The position numbers were made by a program, and so were the translations under genes. Below are positions 39,814 through 50,588 of a stretch of DNA of 64,000 nt, in pieces. Location: the NCBI GenBank assembly GCA_030744625.1, contig JASLQF010000001.1, forward strand, positions 1-64,000, written 5' to 3'. Below the pieces are notes generated by a model. It was not told the DNA's origin and made no database searches. It saw only the letters and a program-made list of their open reading frames with translations. Each line of letters starts with the position of its first letter. Position 1 is the stretch's first letter. This stretch comes from Rhodospirillales bacterium (GTDB lineage Bacteria > Pseudomonadota > Alphaproteobacteria > Rhodospirillales > JASLQF01).

Positions 39814-40431
39814 TCAACTCCGCCGGACCAGGGCCAGGCCGATGCCGGCGCCGATCAGCAGCGTGCCCGCCACGCGGTTGCGCAGGCGCGCCCGCGAGCC
39901 CTGGAACCAGCCCCGCACCTGCCCGGCGAGAAGCGCATAGGCCGCCGTCAGCACCGCCGCGATGACCAGGAAGGTCAGGCAGAGGACGGTGAGCTGGAAG
40001 ACCGGCGCGGCGTTCGGATCGATGAATTGGGGGAAGAATGCGACGTAGAAGAAGAGGCTCTTGGGGTTGGTCGCCGAAACCACGAAGCCGTGCCAGAAAA
40101 GGGAGCGCGGCGAGGCCTCGGGCGCGGCGCCCTCCATCGCGGCTTGGCTGGCGGCGCGCCACTGGCCGATCCCGAGATAGACGAGATACGCGACGCCGCC
40201 CCAGCGCAGGACGTCGAACCACTCGGCCAGGACCAGCAGCACCGAGGTCATGCCGAGCGCCGTGATCAAGAGCTGCGGCACGATGGCGAGCGTCGTTCCG
40301 GCCACCGTCACCAGCGCCGGGCCGACCCCGTAGCTCAGGCTGTGGGCGACGGTCAGCATGATGCTCGGCCCCGGCAGGAGGATGAGCACCGTGGTCGCCA
40401 CCACGAAGGCCAGATAGACGTCGATATCCAT
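39814..40431 (-). CDS. LysE family translocator
   Basis: MDIDVYLAFVVATTVLILLPGPSIMLTVAHSLSYG ... multiple TMs. Confidence 0.88.
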   Translation of the reverse strand: MDIDVYLAFVVATTVLILLPGPSIMLTVAHSLSYGVGPALVTVAGTTLAIVPQLLITALGMTSVLLVLAEWFDVLRWGGVAYLVYLGIGQWRAASQAAMEGAAPEASPRSLFWHGFVVSATNPKSLFFYVAFFPQFIDPNAAPVFQLTVLCLTFLVIAAVLTAAYALLAGQVRGWFQGSRARLRNRVAGTLLIGAGIGLALVRRS

Positions 40432-40738
40432 GGGTTTCCTCCGCCAACTTGCGCGACGTGCCTCGGCCACCGGCAACACTCTGGGATGTGTACTCAATAC
40501 ACGATAGGCCCGATTACGGCCACACCGCAGACCCTTGGAGGCAGCGCCACCGGATCGGCCATTGCCTTCAGCGGCGTCCGGCTAACTTAAAATAAGGTAT
40601 CGTCGGTGGGGGCAGCCAATGGTTGTCGAATCACAGGTCAACAGGTACATTGGCTCGAACATCCGCGACGGCATGGAGCCAGATGGATGACCGCCAAGAC
40701 GAAGTTCTTGCAAATTCGCGCGGACCGATAGAAGTCCC

Positions 40739-42244
<1,506 letters not shown>

Positions 42245-42472
42245 GGCGTTATCCGTTTAGGTGGACAAATGCTATCGCCGCCCCCACCCGGCCCGACCGG
42301 CTGGATGGGCAACACTTTTTAGCTACCCTCGCACCGGTTTGGGACGGCGAACCGAACGGTCCATGCGCAAGTTGTGAGAGCGATGGCTGGCGGGTGCCCT
42401 TCGCCGTACGGCGTCCACCCGGCCGCGCTTTGCCGGGGTGGCGATTCCGTGTAATCTCTTGGCGTCACCACG

Positions 42473-42805
42473 GTGGAAGGTCACGGCATGCGGCGTCATC
42501 ACGACATGGGCGGGCTCGTCGCCGATCCGGTCGTGCCCAGCGAGCACGACTACGCCCCCTGGGAGAAGCGCATCGACGCCATCATGCGCCTGACCACGGG
42601 CGACGGCGAGCTCTTCGCCATCGACGAGCTACGCCGCGCCATCGAGGAAATCGGCCCCGGTGCCTACGACGAGATGAGCTATTACGAGCGCTGGATCACC
42701 GCCATGACGAACCTTCTCTTGGAAAAGCGGGTCGTCTCGGTGGACGAACTGGGCCGCAAGATGGCCGAGATCGAAGCCCGCTGGAAGGCGGAGGCCGCCC
42801 AATGA
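42473..42805 (+). CDS. Nitrile hydratase beta N-domain / thiocyanate hydrolase beta-like subunit
   Basis: RRHHDMGGLVADPVVPSEHDYAPWEKRIDAI ... YYERWITAMTNLLLEKRVVSVDELGRKMAEIEARW. Confidence 0.75.
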   Translation: MEGHGMRRHHDMGGLVADPVVPSEHDYAPWEKRIDAIMRLTTGDGELFAIDELRRAIEEIGPGAYDEMSYYERWITAMTNLLLEKRVVSVDELGRKMAEIEARWKAEAAQ

Positions 42806-43101
42806 GCCAGAATTTCTCCATCGGCGACCGGGTGCGCGTGCGCGCCGCCTATCCGCCCGGCCACGTGCGCACGCCCTATTATACGCGCGGCAAGGAAGGC
42901 GTGGTAATGGGCCTCGCCGCCGTCATGGCGAACGCCGAGACCCTCGCCTACGGCGCCGACGGCAAGCCCGATATTCCGATCTACCGCGTCAGTTTCCCTC
43001 AGACCCAGCTGTGGCCCGATTACGCGGGCGATCCGAGCGACACCGCCGTCGTCGACATTTACGAGCACTGGCTGGTAGCGGCCGGGGGAAGTAAGACATG
43101 A
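42802..43101 (+). CDS. Nitrile hydratase beta C-domain (SH3-like) / thiocyanate hydrolase alpha-like subunit
   Basis: FSIGDRVRVRAAYPPGHVRTPYYTRGKEGVVMGL ... IPIYRVSFPQTQLWPDYAGDPSDTAVVDIYEHWL. Confidence 0.8.
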   Translation: MSQNFSIGDRVRVRAAYPPGHVRTPYYTRGKEGVVMGLAAVMANAETLAYGADGKPDIPIYRVSFPQTQLWPDYAGDPSDTAVVDIYEHWLVAAGGSKT

Positions 43102-43709
43102 GCGACCATCCGCAACCGCACCCCTTTCAACCGGACATCGAGGATTCCCCCTTCACCCGCTACCAGGTGATGGCCGAATCGGTCATCGAGCTGTTGACCG
43201 AGAAAGGCGTGTTCTCGGCGGATGACATGCGCCGCACCCTCGAGCGGATCGACGCCATCACGCCGGCCCAGGGCTCCCGCGCGGTGGCGCGGGCCTGGGT
43301 CGACGAGGCGTTCAGGGCGCGGCTCCTGGATAACGTCAACGCGGCCACCGCCGAGCTCGGCATCGACGCCGGCCCCATTCCCATCCGCGCCGTCGAGAAC
43401 ACCGCGGACGTCCACAACGTCATCGTGTGTACGCTGTGCTCGTGCTATCCGCGAATGCTACTCGGCCTGCCGCCCGATTGGTACAAGTCGCGCGCCTACC
43501 GCAGCAGCGTCGTGCGCGAGCCGCGCGCCGTCCTCGAGGCGTTCGGCACGCACATACCGGACGGCGTCGAGGTGCGCGTCCACGACAGCACCGCCGAACT
43601 CCGCTACATGGTCATTCCCATGCGCCCGGCAGGCACCACGGACCTGGACGAGGCCGGGCTCGCCGAACTCGTATCCCGCGACGCAATGATCGGCACGGCG
43701 GTGATCTGA
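43098..43709 (+). CDS. Cobalt-type nitrile hydratase alpha / thiocyanate hydrolase gamma-like subunit
   Basis: Metal-binding motif VCTLCSCYPRMLLGLPPDWYKSRAYRSSVVREPRAVLEAFG; start overlaps the upstream stop. Confidence 0.88.
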   Translation: MSDHPQPHPFQPDIEDSPFTRYQVMAESVIELLTEKGVFSADDMRRTLERIDAITPAQGSRAVARAWVDEAFRARLLDNVNAATAELGIDAGPIPIRAVENTADVHNVIVCTLCSCYPRMLLGLPPDWYKSRAYRSSVVREPRAVLEAFGTHIPDGVEVRVHDSTAELRYMVIPMRPAGTTDLDEAGLAELVSRDAMIGTAVI

Positions 43710-43750
43710 GGGCCGGCGAGCGGGCCGGCGGGTGGGTTGTCCGGCGCGGC

Positions 43751-43954
43751 CTACCGCGAGCGGGCGGCGCCGCGGCTCGTTCGGGCCAGGTTCCTGATTT
43801 CGGCGCTGGAGCTCATGTTCGGCGCGGTATTGATTCTGGGGTCGAATTTCCCCACGTGCGGCCTTGCTTCGGGCTTTTCACCCTTGGCCGCGGGCCTCGT
43901 GGCTTTGGCCGCCGCTCTCGCTTTCGCCCGCTTGCGGGCCTTGGCTTTGGTCAT
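43751..43954 (-). CDS. Small basic Lys/Ala-rich protein
   Basis: MTKAKARKRAKARAAAKATRPAAKGEKPEARPHVGKFDPRINTAPN... Confidence 0.4.
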   Translation of the reverse strand: MTKAKARKRAKARAAAKATRPAAKGEKPEARPHVGKFDPRINTAPNMSSSAEIRNLARTSRGAARSR

Positions 43955-44132
43955 GACACCTTCACCCGTCCTGCAACCTGTTCCACAATGGTTCAATCAT
44001 ACCACCGTGGCGCTACCACGAGAACCGCATTCTTTCCGCCACTCAGGGCTTCCCTCCAATTCTTATCTGCTATAGGAAGTCGATTTCCAGCGCCTAGGCG
44101 CGGACTAGCCCCTGGCAATACGTTGAGCCCCC

Positions 44133-45710
44133 ATGACGTCAGAGTTCGATCGACGCCGCACCTTCGCGATCATTTCGCATCCGGACGCCGGCAAGACGAC
44201 GTTGACCGAGAAGCTGCTGCTCGCCGGCGGCGCCATCCATCTGGCCGGCGACGTCAAGGCGCGGGGCAACCGGCGCCGCGCCCGCTCCGACTGGATGAAG
44301 ATCGAACAGGAGCGGGGAATTTCGGTGACCAGCTCGGTAATGACCTTCGAGCACGGCGGCCTCGTGTTCAACCTCCTGGACACGCCCGGGCACGAGGACT
44401 TTAGCGAGGACACCTACCGCACGCTGACGGCGGTCGATTCGGCGGTCATGGTGATCGACGCGGCGAAGGGCATCGAGAGCCAGACACGCAAGCTGTTCGA
44501 GGTCTGCCGGCTGCGCGACATCCCCATCATGACCTTCATCAACAAGGTGGACCGCGAGGGCCGCGATCCCTTCGAACTGCTCGACGAGGTTCACGAAACA
44601 CTGCAGCTCGATATGGCGCCGATGGTCTGGCCACTCGGCATGGGCGGCACGTTCCACGGCTGTTACGACCTGCTCGGCGGTCGCTTTCTGACGTCTTCCC
44701 AGGACAGGGGCGGCGCCTTCGAGACGACCATCCCATGCACCGGCCCGGACGATACCAAGCTCGACGCATTGGTGCCTAAGCACATACTCGAACCGGCCCG
44801 CGAGAATATGGAGCTGGCGCGGGCCGCCTACCCGGCCTTCGAGCGCGATGCCTACCGCGCCGGCAACCTGACCCCCGTCGTCTTCGGCAGCGCGCTCAGG
44901 GGTTACGGCGTCGATATCCTGCTCGATCTGGTCGGGGCGCAGGCCCCCGAACCACGCCCCAGCCCGGCCGACGTCGGCGTCGTCGGGCCGCGCCACCCCG
45001 CCGTCACCGGGTTCGTTTTCAAGGTCCAGGCCAACATGGACCGCAACCACCGCGACCGGGTCGCCTTTCTCCGCGTTTGCTCGGGCCATTTCCAGCGCGG
45101 CATGAAGCTGCGCCAGGTGCGTACCGGCAAGGACATCATGGTGCGAAGCCCGATCTTCTTCATGGCCCGCGACCGCGAGATCGCCGAGGACGCCCATCCC
45201 GGCGACGTCATCGGCATTCCCAATCACGGCACCGTCCGCGTCGGCGACACGTTCACCGAGGGCGAGAGCTTCCGCTTCACCGGCCTTCCCGTCTTCGCGC
45301 CCGAGAACCTGCGGCGCGTGCGCCAGGTCGACCCGTCGCGGACCAAGCAGTTGCGCCAGGCCCTGGAGGACCTCTCCGAGGAGGGACTGATCCAGGTGTT
45401 CAAGCCCACCGTCGGCTCCCAGTGGATCGTCGGCGTGGTCGGCGTGCTCCAGCTCGACGTGCTGGCGGCGCGCGCCAGGCAGGAATACCGGGTCGACATC
45501 GAGTTCGAGGCGGTGCCGTACTCGGCGGCGCGGTGGCTACGTTCCGAGGACGCGCAGGCGCTCGAGGCCTTCATCCGCACGCACGCCGGCAAGGTGGTGC
45601 GCGACCGCGACGACCACCCGGTCTTCCTGGCCGAGGGCCAGTGGGAGATCGACCACAACGTCAGGAACAACGAGGCCATCGAGTTCCTCAAAACCAAGGA
45701 ACTCCTGTAA
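44133..45710 (+). CDS. prfC: Peptide chain release factor 3
   Basis: RRTFAIISHPDAGKTTLTEKLLL ... ISVTSSVMTFEHGGLVFNLLDTPGHEDFSEDTYRTLTAVDSAVMVIDAAKGIE. Confidence 0.95.
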   Translation: MTSEFDRRRTFAIISHPDAGKTTLTEKLLLAGGAIHLAGDVKARGNRRRARSDWMKIEQERGISVTSSVMTFEHGGLVFNLLDTPGHEDFSEDTYRTLTAVDSAVMVIDAAKGIESQTRKLFEVCRLRDIPIMTFINKVDREGRDPFELLDEVHETLQLDMAPMVWPLGMGGTFHGCYDLLGGRFLTSSQDRGGAFETTIPCTGPDDTKLDALVPKHILEPARENMELARAAYPAFERDAYRAGNLTPVVFGSALRGYGVDILLDLVGAQAPEPRPSPADVGVVGPRHPAVTGFVFKVQANMDRNHRDRVAFLRVCSGHFQRGMKLRQVRTGKDIMVRSPIFFMARDREIAEDAHPGDVIGIPNHGTVRVGDTFTEGESFRFTGLPVFAPENLRRVRQVDPSRTKQLRQALEDLSEEGLIQVFKPTVGSQWIVGVVGVLQLDVLAARARQEYRVDIEFEAVPYSAARWLRSEDAQALEAFIRTHAGKVVRDRDDHPVFLAEGQWEIDHNVRNNEAIEFLKTKELL

Positions 45711-45855
45711 CCGGTTCTGTAGCCGCCGGCGCCGTCGGCGTGCTAACCTCGAGGCGGCGGAACCGTTCGCGGCCTGGCGGCGCTCCGGCGCCGCGGCCCT
45801 CCTCGCCACGGGAAACGGTTCACCCACCGTTTTTCTCGAGCCAGGAGATTGAGCC

Positions 45856-46656
45856 ATGCGCCTTATCTGCCTGATGACAGCCGCTGTCTTACTATTCGCG
45901 CCGTGGACCGAGGCCCGTGCCGAGCCCCAGGTCCTGGCCCTGCTGGCCACCGGAGAGGCGACGCCTCTCACCTGCGCCGACGGCGAATGCTTCGCCGAGT
46001 TCACGGCGTTCTGCATAGAGCCCGAACGCAAGTCGCCCTATCACCTGACCGACTACCGGCTCATCAAAGGGGCCGACGATATCGACCTCGTCGCCGAGAC
46101 CGCCGGCGGCGTGCCGGTGGCGGCACCGGCGGCCCGGCACCTTCGTTTCACAAGCGTCCGTGGCTTCGCCGCCGTCCGCGTCAGCATCGACGAGAGCATC
46201 GTTCGCGAGCACGGCGCGGCGCGCGTCAGCCTCGGGGTAGGCCGGCGCGTGGCGCTTGCCCCCGTCCCCTCGTCCACGTACCGCCGACCCCACGAGCCCG
46301 GCGAAATCGCCCAGGCGGCGGGGCCGAGGCGCGCGCGCGGCGAGATGATCGTCGATCGCGGTGGCGTGCCGCGCCAGATCGCGGCGATCGCCAACCGGCT
46401 GATCAACGTCCTGCCCGAGATAGGCAAGGTCGCCGAGGCGCGGCACCAGGGCTTTTGGCGCGCCGCCGTTACGGCAAAAGAAGCTGGGCGCTACAGCCCG
46501 CGGGCCGTTGCCGCCGCCAGGAAGGGCTACGAGTCGTGCCTCGACAGCATGGCCAACAACAAGGAATACACCCTTCGCCGTTGCCTCGGGCGCTTTCACG
46601 ACCAGCACATCTGGACCCTGACCCAGCGCTACTGGTCGGGCCTGCCCGGAAGCTGA
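45856..46656 (+). CDS. Secreted hypothetical protein
   Basis: Signal peptide MRLICLMTAAVLLFAPWTEARAEP; 266 aa; no family recognised. Confidence 0.6.
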   Translation: MRLICLMTAAVLLFAPWTEARAEPQVLALLATGEATPLTCADGECFAEFTAFCIEPERKSPYHLTDYRLIKGADDIDLVAETAGGVPVAAPAARHLRFTSVRGFAAVRVSIDESIVREHGAARVSLGVGRRVALAPVPSSTYRRPHEPGEIAQAAGPRRARGEMIVDRGGVPRQIAAIANRLINVLPEIGKVAEARHQGFWRAAVTAKEAGRYSPRAVAAARKGYESCLDSMANNKEYTLRRCLGRFHDQHIWTLTQRYWSGLPGS

Positions 46657-46801
46657 GCAAACCGGCATGGCGCGGGCCGGCGCCGTTGCCGATACCCCGG
46701 CGCAACGAATCGTTGACGGCGCGCCGGGAATGGATACGGTACGCCGAATCGCGCCGGACCGCGCCGGGGCGTGGCGGCGTATCAACCTTGGGGAGGACAC
46801 C

Positions 46802-47656
46802 ATGAAGCTTTTGCGCTACGGGCCCGCCGGCCAGGAAAGCCCCGGCCTGCTCGACGACGACGGTCACATCCGCGACCTTTCCCAGCACGTGCCGGACATC
46901 GACGGCAACATGCTGGGGGCGGATCGGCTGCGGGCGCTGAGCAAGCTCGACACCTCGGAGCTGCCCATCGTCGAAGGCGCGCCGCGCCTGGGACCGCCGG
47001 TGGCCAATCCCGGCAAGATCCTCGGCATCGGGCTGAGCTACGCCGACCACGCCGCCGAGGCCGGCATGGATCTGCCCGAAGAGCCCATCGTCTTCTCCAA
47101 GGTGCCGACGGCGCTCAGCGGTCCCAACGACCCGGTGATGATCCCCAGGGGCTCCGAAAAGACCGACTGGGAGGTGGAACTCGCTTTCGTAATCGGGCGC
47201 CAGGCCCTTTACGTGGAGAAGGACGAAGCCCTCGACTACGTCGCCGGCTACGCCGTCATGAACGACGTTTCCGAGCGCGCCTATCAACTGGAGGGCAGCG
47301 GCCAGTTCATCAAGGGAAAGAGCTTCGACACCTTCGCACCCATGGGTCCGTGGCTGGTCACCACCGACGAGGTGCCATCGCCCATGAACCTCAAGCTGTG
47401 GCTGGATCGCAATGGCAAGCGCCGTCAGGACAGCAGCACGTCCAACATGGTCTTCGCCATCGACTACCTGGTCAGCTACCTGAGTGGTTTCATGACCTTG
47501 ATGCCGGGCGACATCATCACCACCGGCACCCCGCCCGGCGTCGGCATGGGATGCAAGCCGCCGGAGTTCCTCGAGCCGGGCGACGTCATGAGCCTCGGCG
47601 TCGAGGGCCTGGGAGAGCAGAAGCAGGACGTCGTCGCCTGGAGCGCCGGGGGCTGA
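46802..47656 (+). CDS. Fumarylacetoacetate hydrolase family protein
   Basis: GKILGIGLSYADHAAEAGMDLPEEPIVFSKVPTALSGPNDPVMIPRGSEKTDWEVELAFVIG ... ITTGTPPGVGMG. Confidence 0.92.
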   Translation: MKLLRYGPAGQESPGLLDDDGHIRDLSQHVPDIDGNMLGADRLRALSKLDTSELPIVEGAPRLGPPVANPGKILGIGLSYADHAAEAGMDLPEEPIVFSKVPTALSGPNDPVMIPRGSEKTDWEVELAFVIGRQALYVEKDEALDYVAGYAVMNDVSERAYQLEGSGQFIKGKSFDTFAPMGPWLVTTDEVPSPMNLKLWLDRNGKRRQDSSTSNMVFAIDYLVSYLSGFMTLMPGDIITTGTPPGVGMGCKPPEFLEPGDVMSLGVEGLGEQKQDVVAWSAGG

Positions 47657-47679
47657 GGCGGGCGCCGGCGCCCTCTTGG

Positions 47680-48087
47680 CTAAGCCTTCGCCGCGGCAGC
47701 CTCGATCTCGATGAGCCAGTCGGGCGAGGCCAGCCCCGCCACCCGCAACAAGGTCGAGCCGGTGCGCAGGTCGCCGGTCATCTTGACCCGCATCTTGCGA
47801 ACGGGCTCCACGTCCTCGGGGCGAACGAAGTACTGGTTGATGCGCAGCAGGTCTTCGGGGCCCATGCCGGCGGAAGCGAGCACGCGGAACACGTTTTGCC
47901 ACGCCACCTCGCATTGTTCCTCGATGGTGTCGGGCAGGGTGCCGTCGGGACGAACGCCGATCTGGCCCGAGACGAGCAGCAGCCGGGCGCCCGCCGGCGC
48001 CTCCATCCCGTGGTGGTACTCGCTGAACGGCGCCGCCACGGTCTCGGGGGTGTGGGACTTGAGCATGGATTCCTCCCTCGGAGTCAA
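47680..48087 (-). CDS. RidA family protein
   Basis: APFSEYHHGMEAPAGARLLLVSGQIGVRPDGTLPDTIEEQCEVAWQNVFRVLASAGMGPEDLLRINQYFV; start may be 48066. Confidence 0.88.
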   Translation of the reverse strand: MTPREESMLKSHTPETVAAPFSEYHHGMEAPAGARLLLVSGQIGVRPDGTLPDTIEEQCEVAWQNVFRVLASAGMGPEDLLRINQYFVRPEDVEPVRKMRVKMTGDLRTGSTLLRVAGLASPDWLIEIEAAAAKA

Positions 48088-48161
48088 AAAAACGGCCCGG
48101 CGCCACCTCGCGGCGGCGGCGGAGCGGCCGGCACGATAACATAAAATCCATCCCCGGCCAG

Positions 48162-48355
48162 AATTAAAGTGACATGATACTTAATTCGCGGTGTGGATTA
48201 GGCGGGGATGTGTGCGGCGAGCAGGGATAATTAAGTATCACGTCACCTTAATTTAACCTTAATCTTAATTCAATTAAGTATCACGTCACCTTAATTGCGT
48301 CACCTTAATTGCACCTTAATTCATTCACCTTAATTCACCTTAATTGACCTTAATT
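48162..48355. repeat. REP/MITE-like inverted repeat with CCTTAATT array, locus 2
   Basis: AATTAAAGTGACATGATACTTAATT (48162-48186), inverse AATTAAGTATCACGTCACCTTAATT twice (48229-48253, 48272-48296), then further CACCTTAATT units to 48355. Confidence 0.9.
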
Positions 48356-48373
48356 GTTCAGCAAATAGCGTAG

Positions 48374-48394
48374 GGGCCGGTCTCAGACCGGCCC
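48374..48394. repeat. GC-rich REP-like palindrome GGGCCGGTCTCAGACCGGCCC
   Basis: 10-bp perfect arms around a single base, adjacent to the CCTTAATT array. Confidence 0.75.
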
Positions 48395-48427
48395 GCTAGC
48401 AGTGATTACATCTAAACGGATAAGACC

Positions 48428-49417
48428 CTAGAGGCGGCGATGAATGGGGGCGGCCGGGATATTGCGGGTGTCGAAGTCGAGAAAGGCGATCAGCATCTGG
48501 CTGCCCAGAATGATGGGAAGCGCCGCGATGAAGACCGTGCCGGCGGTGGTGACGACGCCGCTGGTCGAACTCTCGTACCATTTCAAGGCGCCGAAGACGA
48601 CCCCGAACCCGAAAAGCACCATGCCCAACACCAACTCGACGGAGGCGGCGTTGAAGTCGCGCAGGAAGTAGGAATACAAAATCCGCTTGGCGGTGTTGAT
48701 CCAGTGCTTGGCGGTGAATTCGAAGAGGGCGCGGCTGATCCTGAGGCCGCTTCGCTCGTCGCCGTAACGGGCGTGCATGGGGACGTCGGCGACCACGGCG
48801 CGCAGAAGATTGAGCCGGAACAGCATGTCCGACTCGAAGAAATACCCCTTGCTGATCTTCCCGAAGGGCAGGCGTTCGGCGACCTTGGCATGTATCGCCG
48901 TGTAGCCGTTGGTGGGGTCGAATATGTTCCAGTAGCCGCTCGACAGCTTGCAGGCGAAGGAAAGTACCAGGTTGCCGGCGATGCGCAGGGCCGGCATCTG
49001 GGTGATATGGTCCAATTGGTGAAAGCGGTTGCCCTTGGCGTAGTCGGCTTCGCCTTCGGCGATGGGCTCGATGAGCGCCGGAATGAGCGCCGGATCCATC
49101 TGCCCGTCGCCGTCCAGCTTGACGACGATGTCGGCGCCCGTTTCGAGGGCGCGCCGGTAGCCGGTCAGGGTGGCGCCGCCGACGCCGGTGTTGCGTTCGT
49201 GGACGATGACCTCGACCCTGGGGTCGGCGCACTGGGCGCGGACGTGATCACCGGTGTGGTCCGGACAGGCGTCGTCGACCACGATGATGCGCGCCACTCC
49301 CTCGCCGATGCCGGAAATGACGGCGCCAATGTGATCGACCTCCCGGTAGCATGGGATGACCACGGCGACACGGGGACGCGCGGCGGCGGTGTTGGAGCCT
49401 TGGACTTCGGAAGGCAT
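48428..49417 (-). CDS. Glycosyltransferase family 2
   Basis: VAVVIPCYREVDHIGAVISGIGEGVARIIVVDDACPDHTGD ... VVKLDGDGQMDP ... C-terminal TMs. Confidence 0.88.
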   Translation of the reverse strand: MPSEVQGSNTAAARPRVAVVIPCYREVDHIGAVISGIGEGVARIIVVDDACPDHTGDHVRAQCADPRVEVIVHERNTGVGGATLTGYRRALETGADIVVKLDGDGQMDPALIPALIEPIAEGEADYAKGNRFHQLDHITQMPALRIAGNLVLSFACKLSSGYWNIFDPTNGYTAIHAKVAERLPFGKISKGYFFESDMLFRLNLLRAVVADVPMHARYGDERSGLRISRALFEFTAKHWINTAKRILYSYFLRDFNAASVELVLGMVLFGFGVVFGALKWYESSTSGVVTTAGTVFIAALPIILGSQMLIAFLDFDTRNIPAAPIHRRL

Positions 49418-49606
49418 GGTCGATTGCCGGTCCCCTGAATCGGATTGGCGCAAGCCGCGCCGGTCGCGAATCGGCCCTCGCGGAGGTCCGCCGGCGGAAC
49501 GATAAACGGGGCCGCCCGGAGGTGCAAGGCCAGAGGAAACGGGACTTCCGAAGGTTCTGCCGCGGCCCGGCGGGGGGCCTGTCCGCGCCATCTCCTCGCC
49601 ATTAGG

Positions 49607-49714
49607 GTCTTATCGTGCTGGGTCAAAATGATCCAGGACGTGAATAGACCGCTAAATATGAAATAGAGGTCGATTCACGCTTCAAACTGATACAATTTGA
49701 AACGATCGCACTCT
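49607..49714 (+). repeat. About 108-bp double-hairpin intergenic repeat, copy A
   Basis: GTCTTATCGTGCTGGGTCAAAATGATCCAGGACGTGAATAGACC...GATTCACGCTTCAAACTGATACAATTTGAAACGATCGCACTCT; aligns end to end with copy B reverse complement. Confidence 0.88.
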
Positions 49715-49782
49715 AACGTTCGAAGCGTGGTACATATAGCCGTGGTAAGGTGGGGGAGCCGGTTCGGGCGGGAGAGGTCTAG

Positions 49783-50481
49783 GTGACGGAGTCCGGTGAA
49801 TCCAGTCTTGCGGGCATCGACCTGCTGTCGGGGCTGAGCTCGACCGAGCGGCGCGAGATCGAGCAAGCCTGCTCTTGGAAACGATTTATCGCGCACCAAC
49901 AAATCATCGACCGCAACAGCCAATCCCGGGGCGTCTATATGATCGTCGAAGGCCAGGTGCGCATCGTCAACTACGCCCTTTCCGGGCGCGAGGTCACTCT
50001 CGGCGAGTTGCCCGAAGGAAGTTATTTCGGGGAGCTGGCGGCGATCGACGGGCGGCCGCGATCGGCGCGGGTGATCGCCTTGACCAATAGCCTGATCGCC
50101 GCCCTGCCCGGCAGTAAATTTCTTGAAATGCTGGGAAACCACCCGTCGATCGCCCTTAAGGTGTTGGTCCAATTAGCGAGTGTGGTGCGCGACTCCAACG
50201 AGCGAATCATGGATCTGAGCACTCTGGGCGCCAACAACAGGGGGCATGCCGAGCTCCTGCGCCAGGCACGCGAAAACATGGATGGCGATGATAGGGCGGT
50301 GATCAAGCCCAATCCCCTGCACGGAGACATCGCCAGCCGAGTCAGTACCACGCGCGAGACGGTGGCACGGGTGATGAACAACCTAGCCCGGCGAGCCATC
50401 GTCAAGCGGACGAAAGAAGCCCTGATCATAATCGACGTCGAGAAGCTGCACGCCATGGTGCAGGAGGTGCGCGGCGAATGA
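49783..50481 (+). CDS. Crp/Fnr family transcriptional regulator
   Basis: cNMP fold VYMIVEGQVRIVNYALSGREVTLGELPEGSYFGELAAIDG; HTH DIASRVSTTRETVARVMNNLARR; no N-terminal Fnr Cys cluster. Confidence 0.92.
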   Translation: MTESGESSLAGIDLLSGLSSTERREIEQACSWKRFIAHQQIIDRNSQSRGVYMIVEGQVRIVNYALSGREVTLGELPEGSYFGELAAIDGRPRSARVIALTNSLIAALPGSKFLEMLGNHPSIALKVLVQLASVVRDSNERIMDLSTLGANNRGHAELLRQARENMDGDDRAVIKPNPLHGDIASRVSTTRETVARVMNNLARRAIVKRTKEALIIIDVEKLHAMVQEVRGE

Positions 50482-50588
50482 ATGCCTCGGCCTGTGACGA
50501 CCGTCACAGTTGAAGAGGCCGCTTCGTGTCATGATTTCTCCGATCGCGGTGGCCATCGGTTTGAAAGCCGCGATCTGGAGAGTGCGAA

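Noticed and set aside
48246-48355. CRISPR-like impression from the CCTTAATT array
   Set aside because: Units are 8-11 bp with almost no unique spacer, irregular spacing, and no cas genes in the window.
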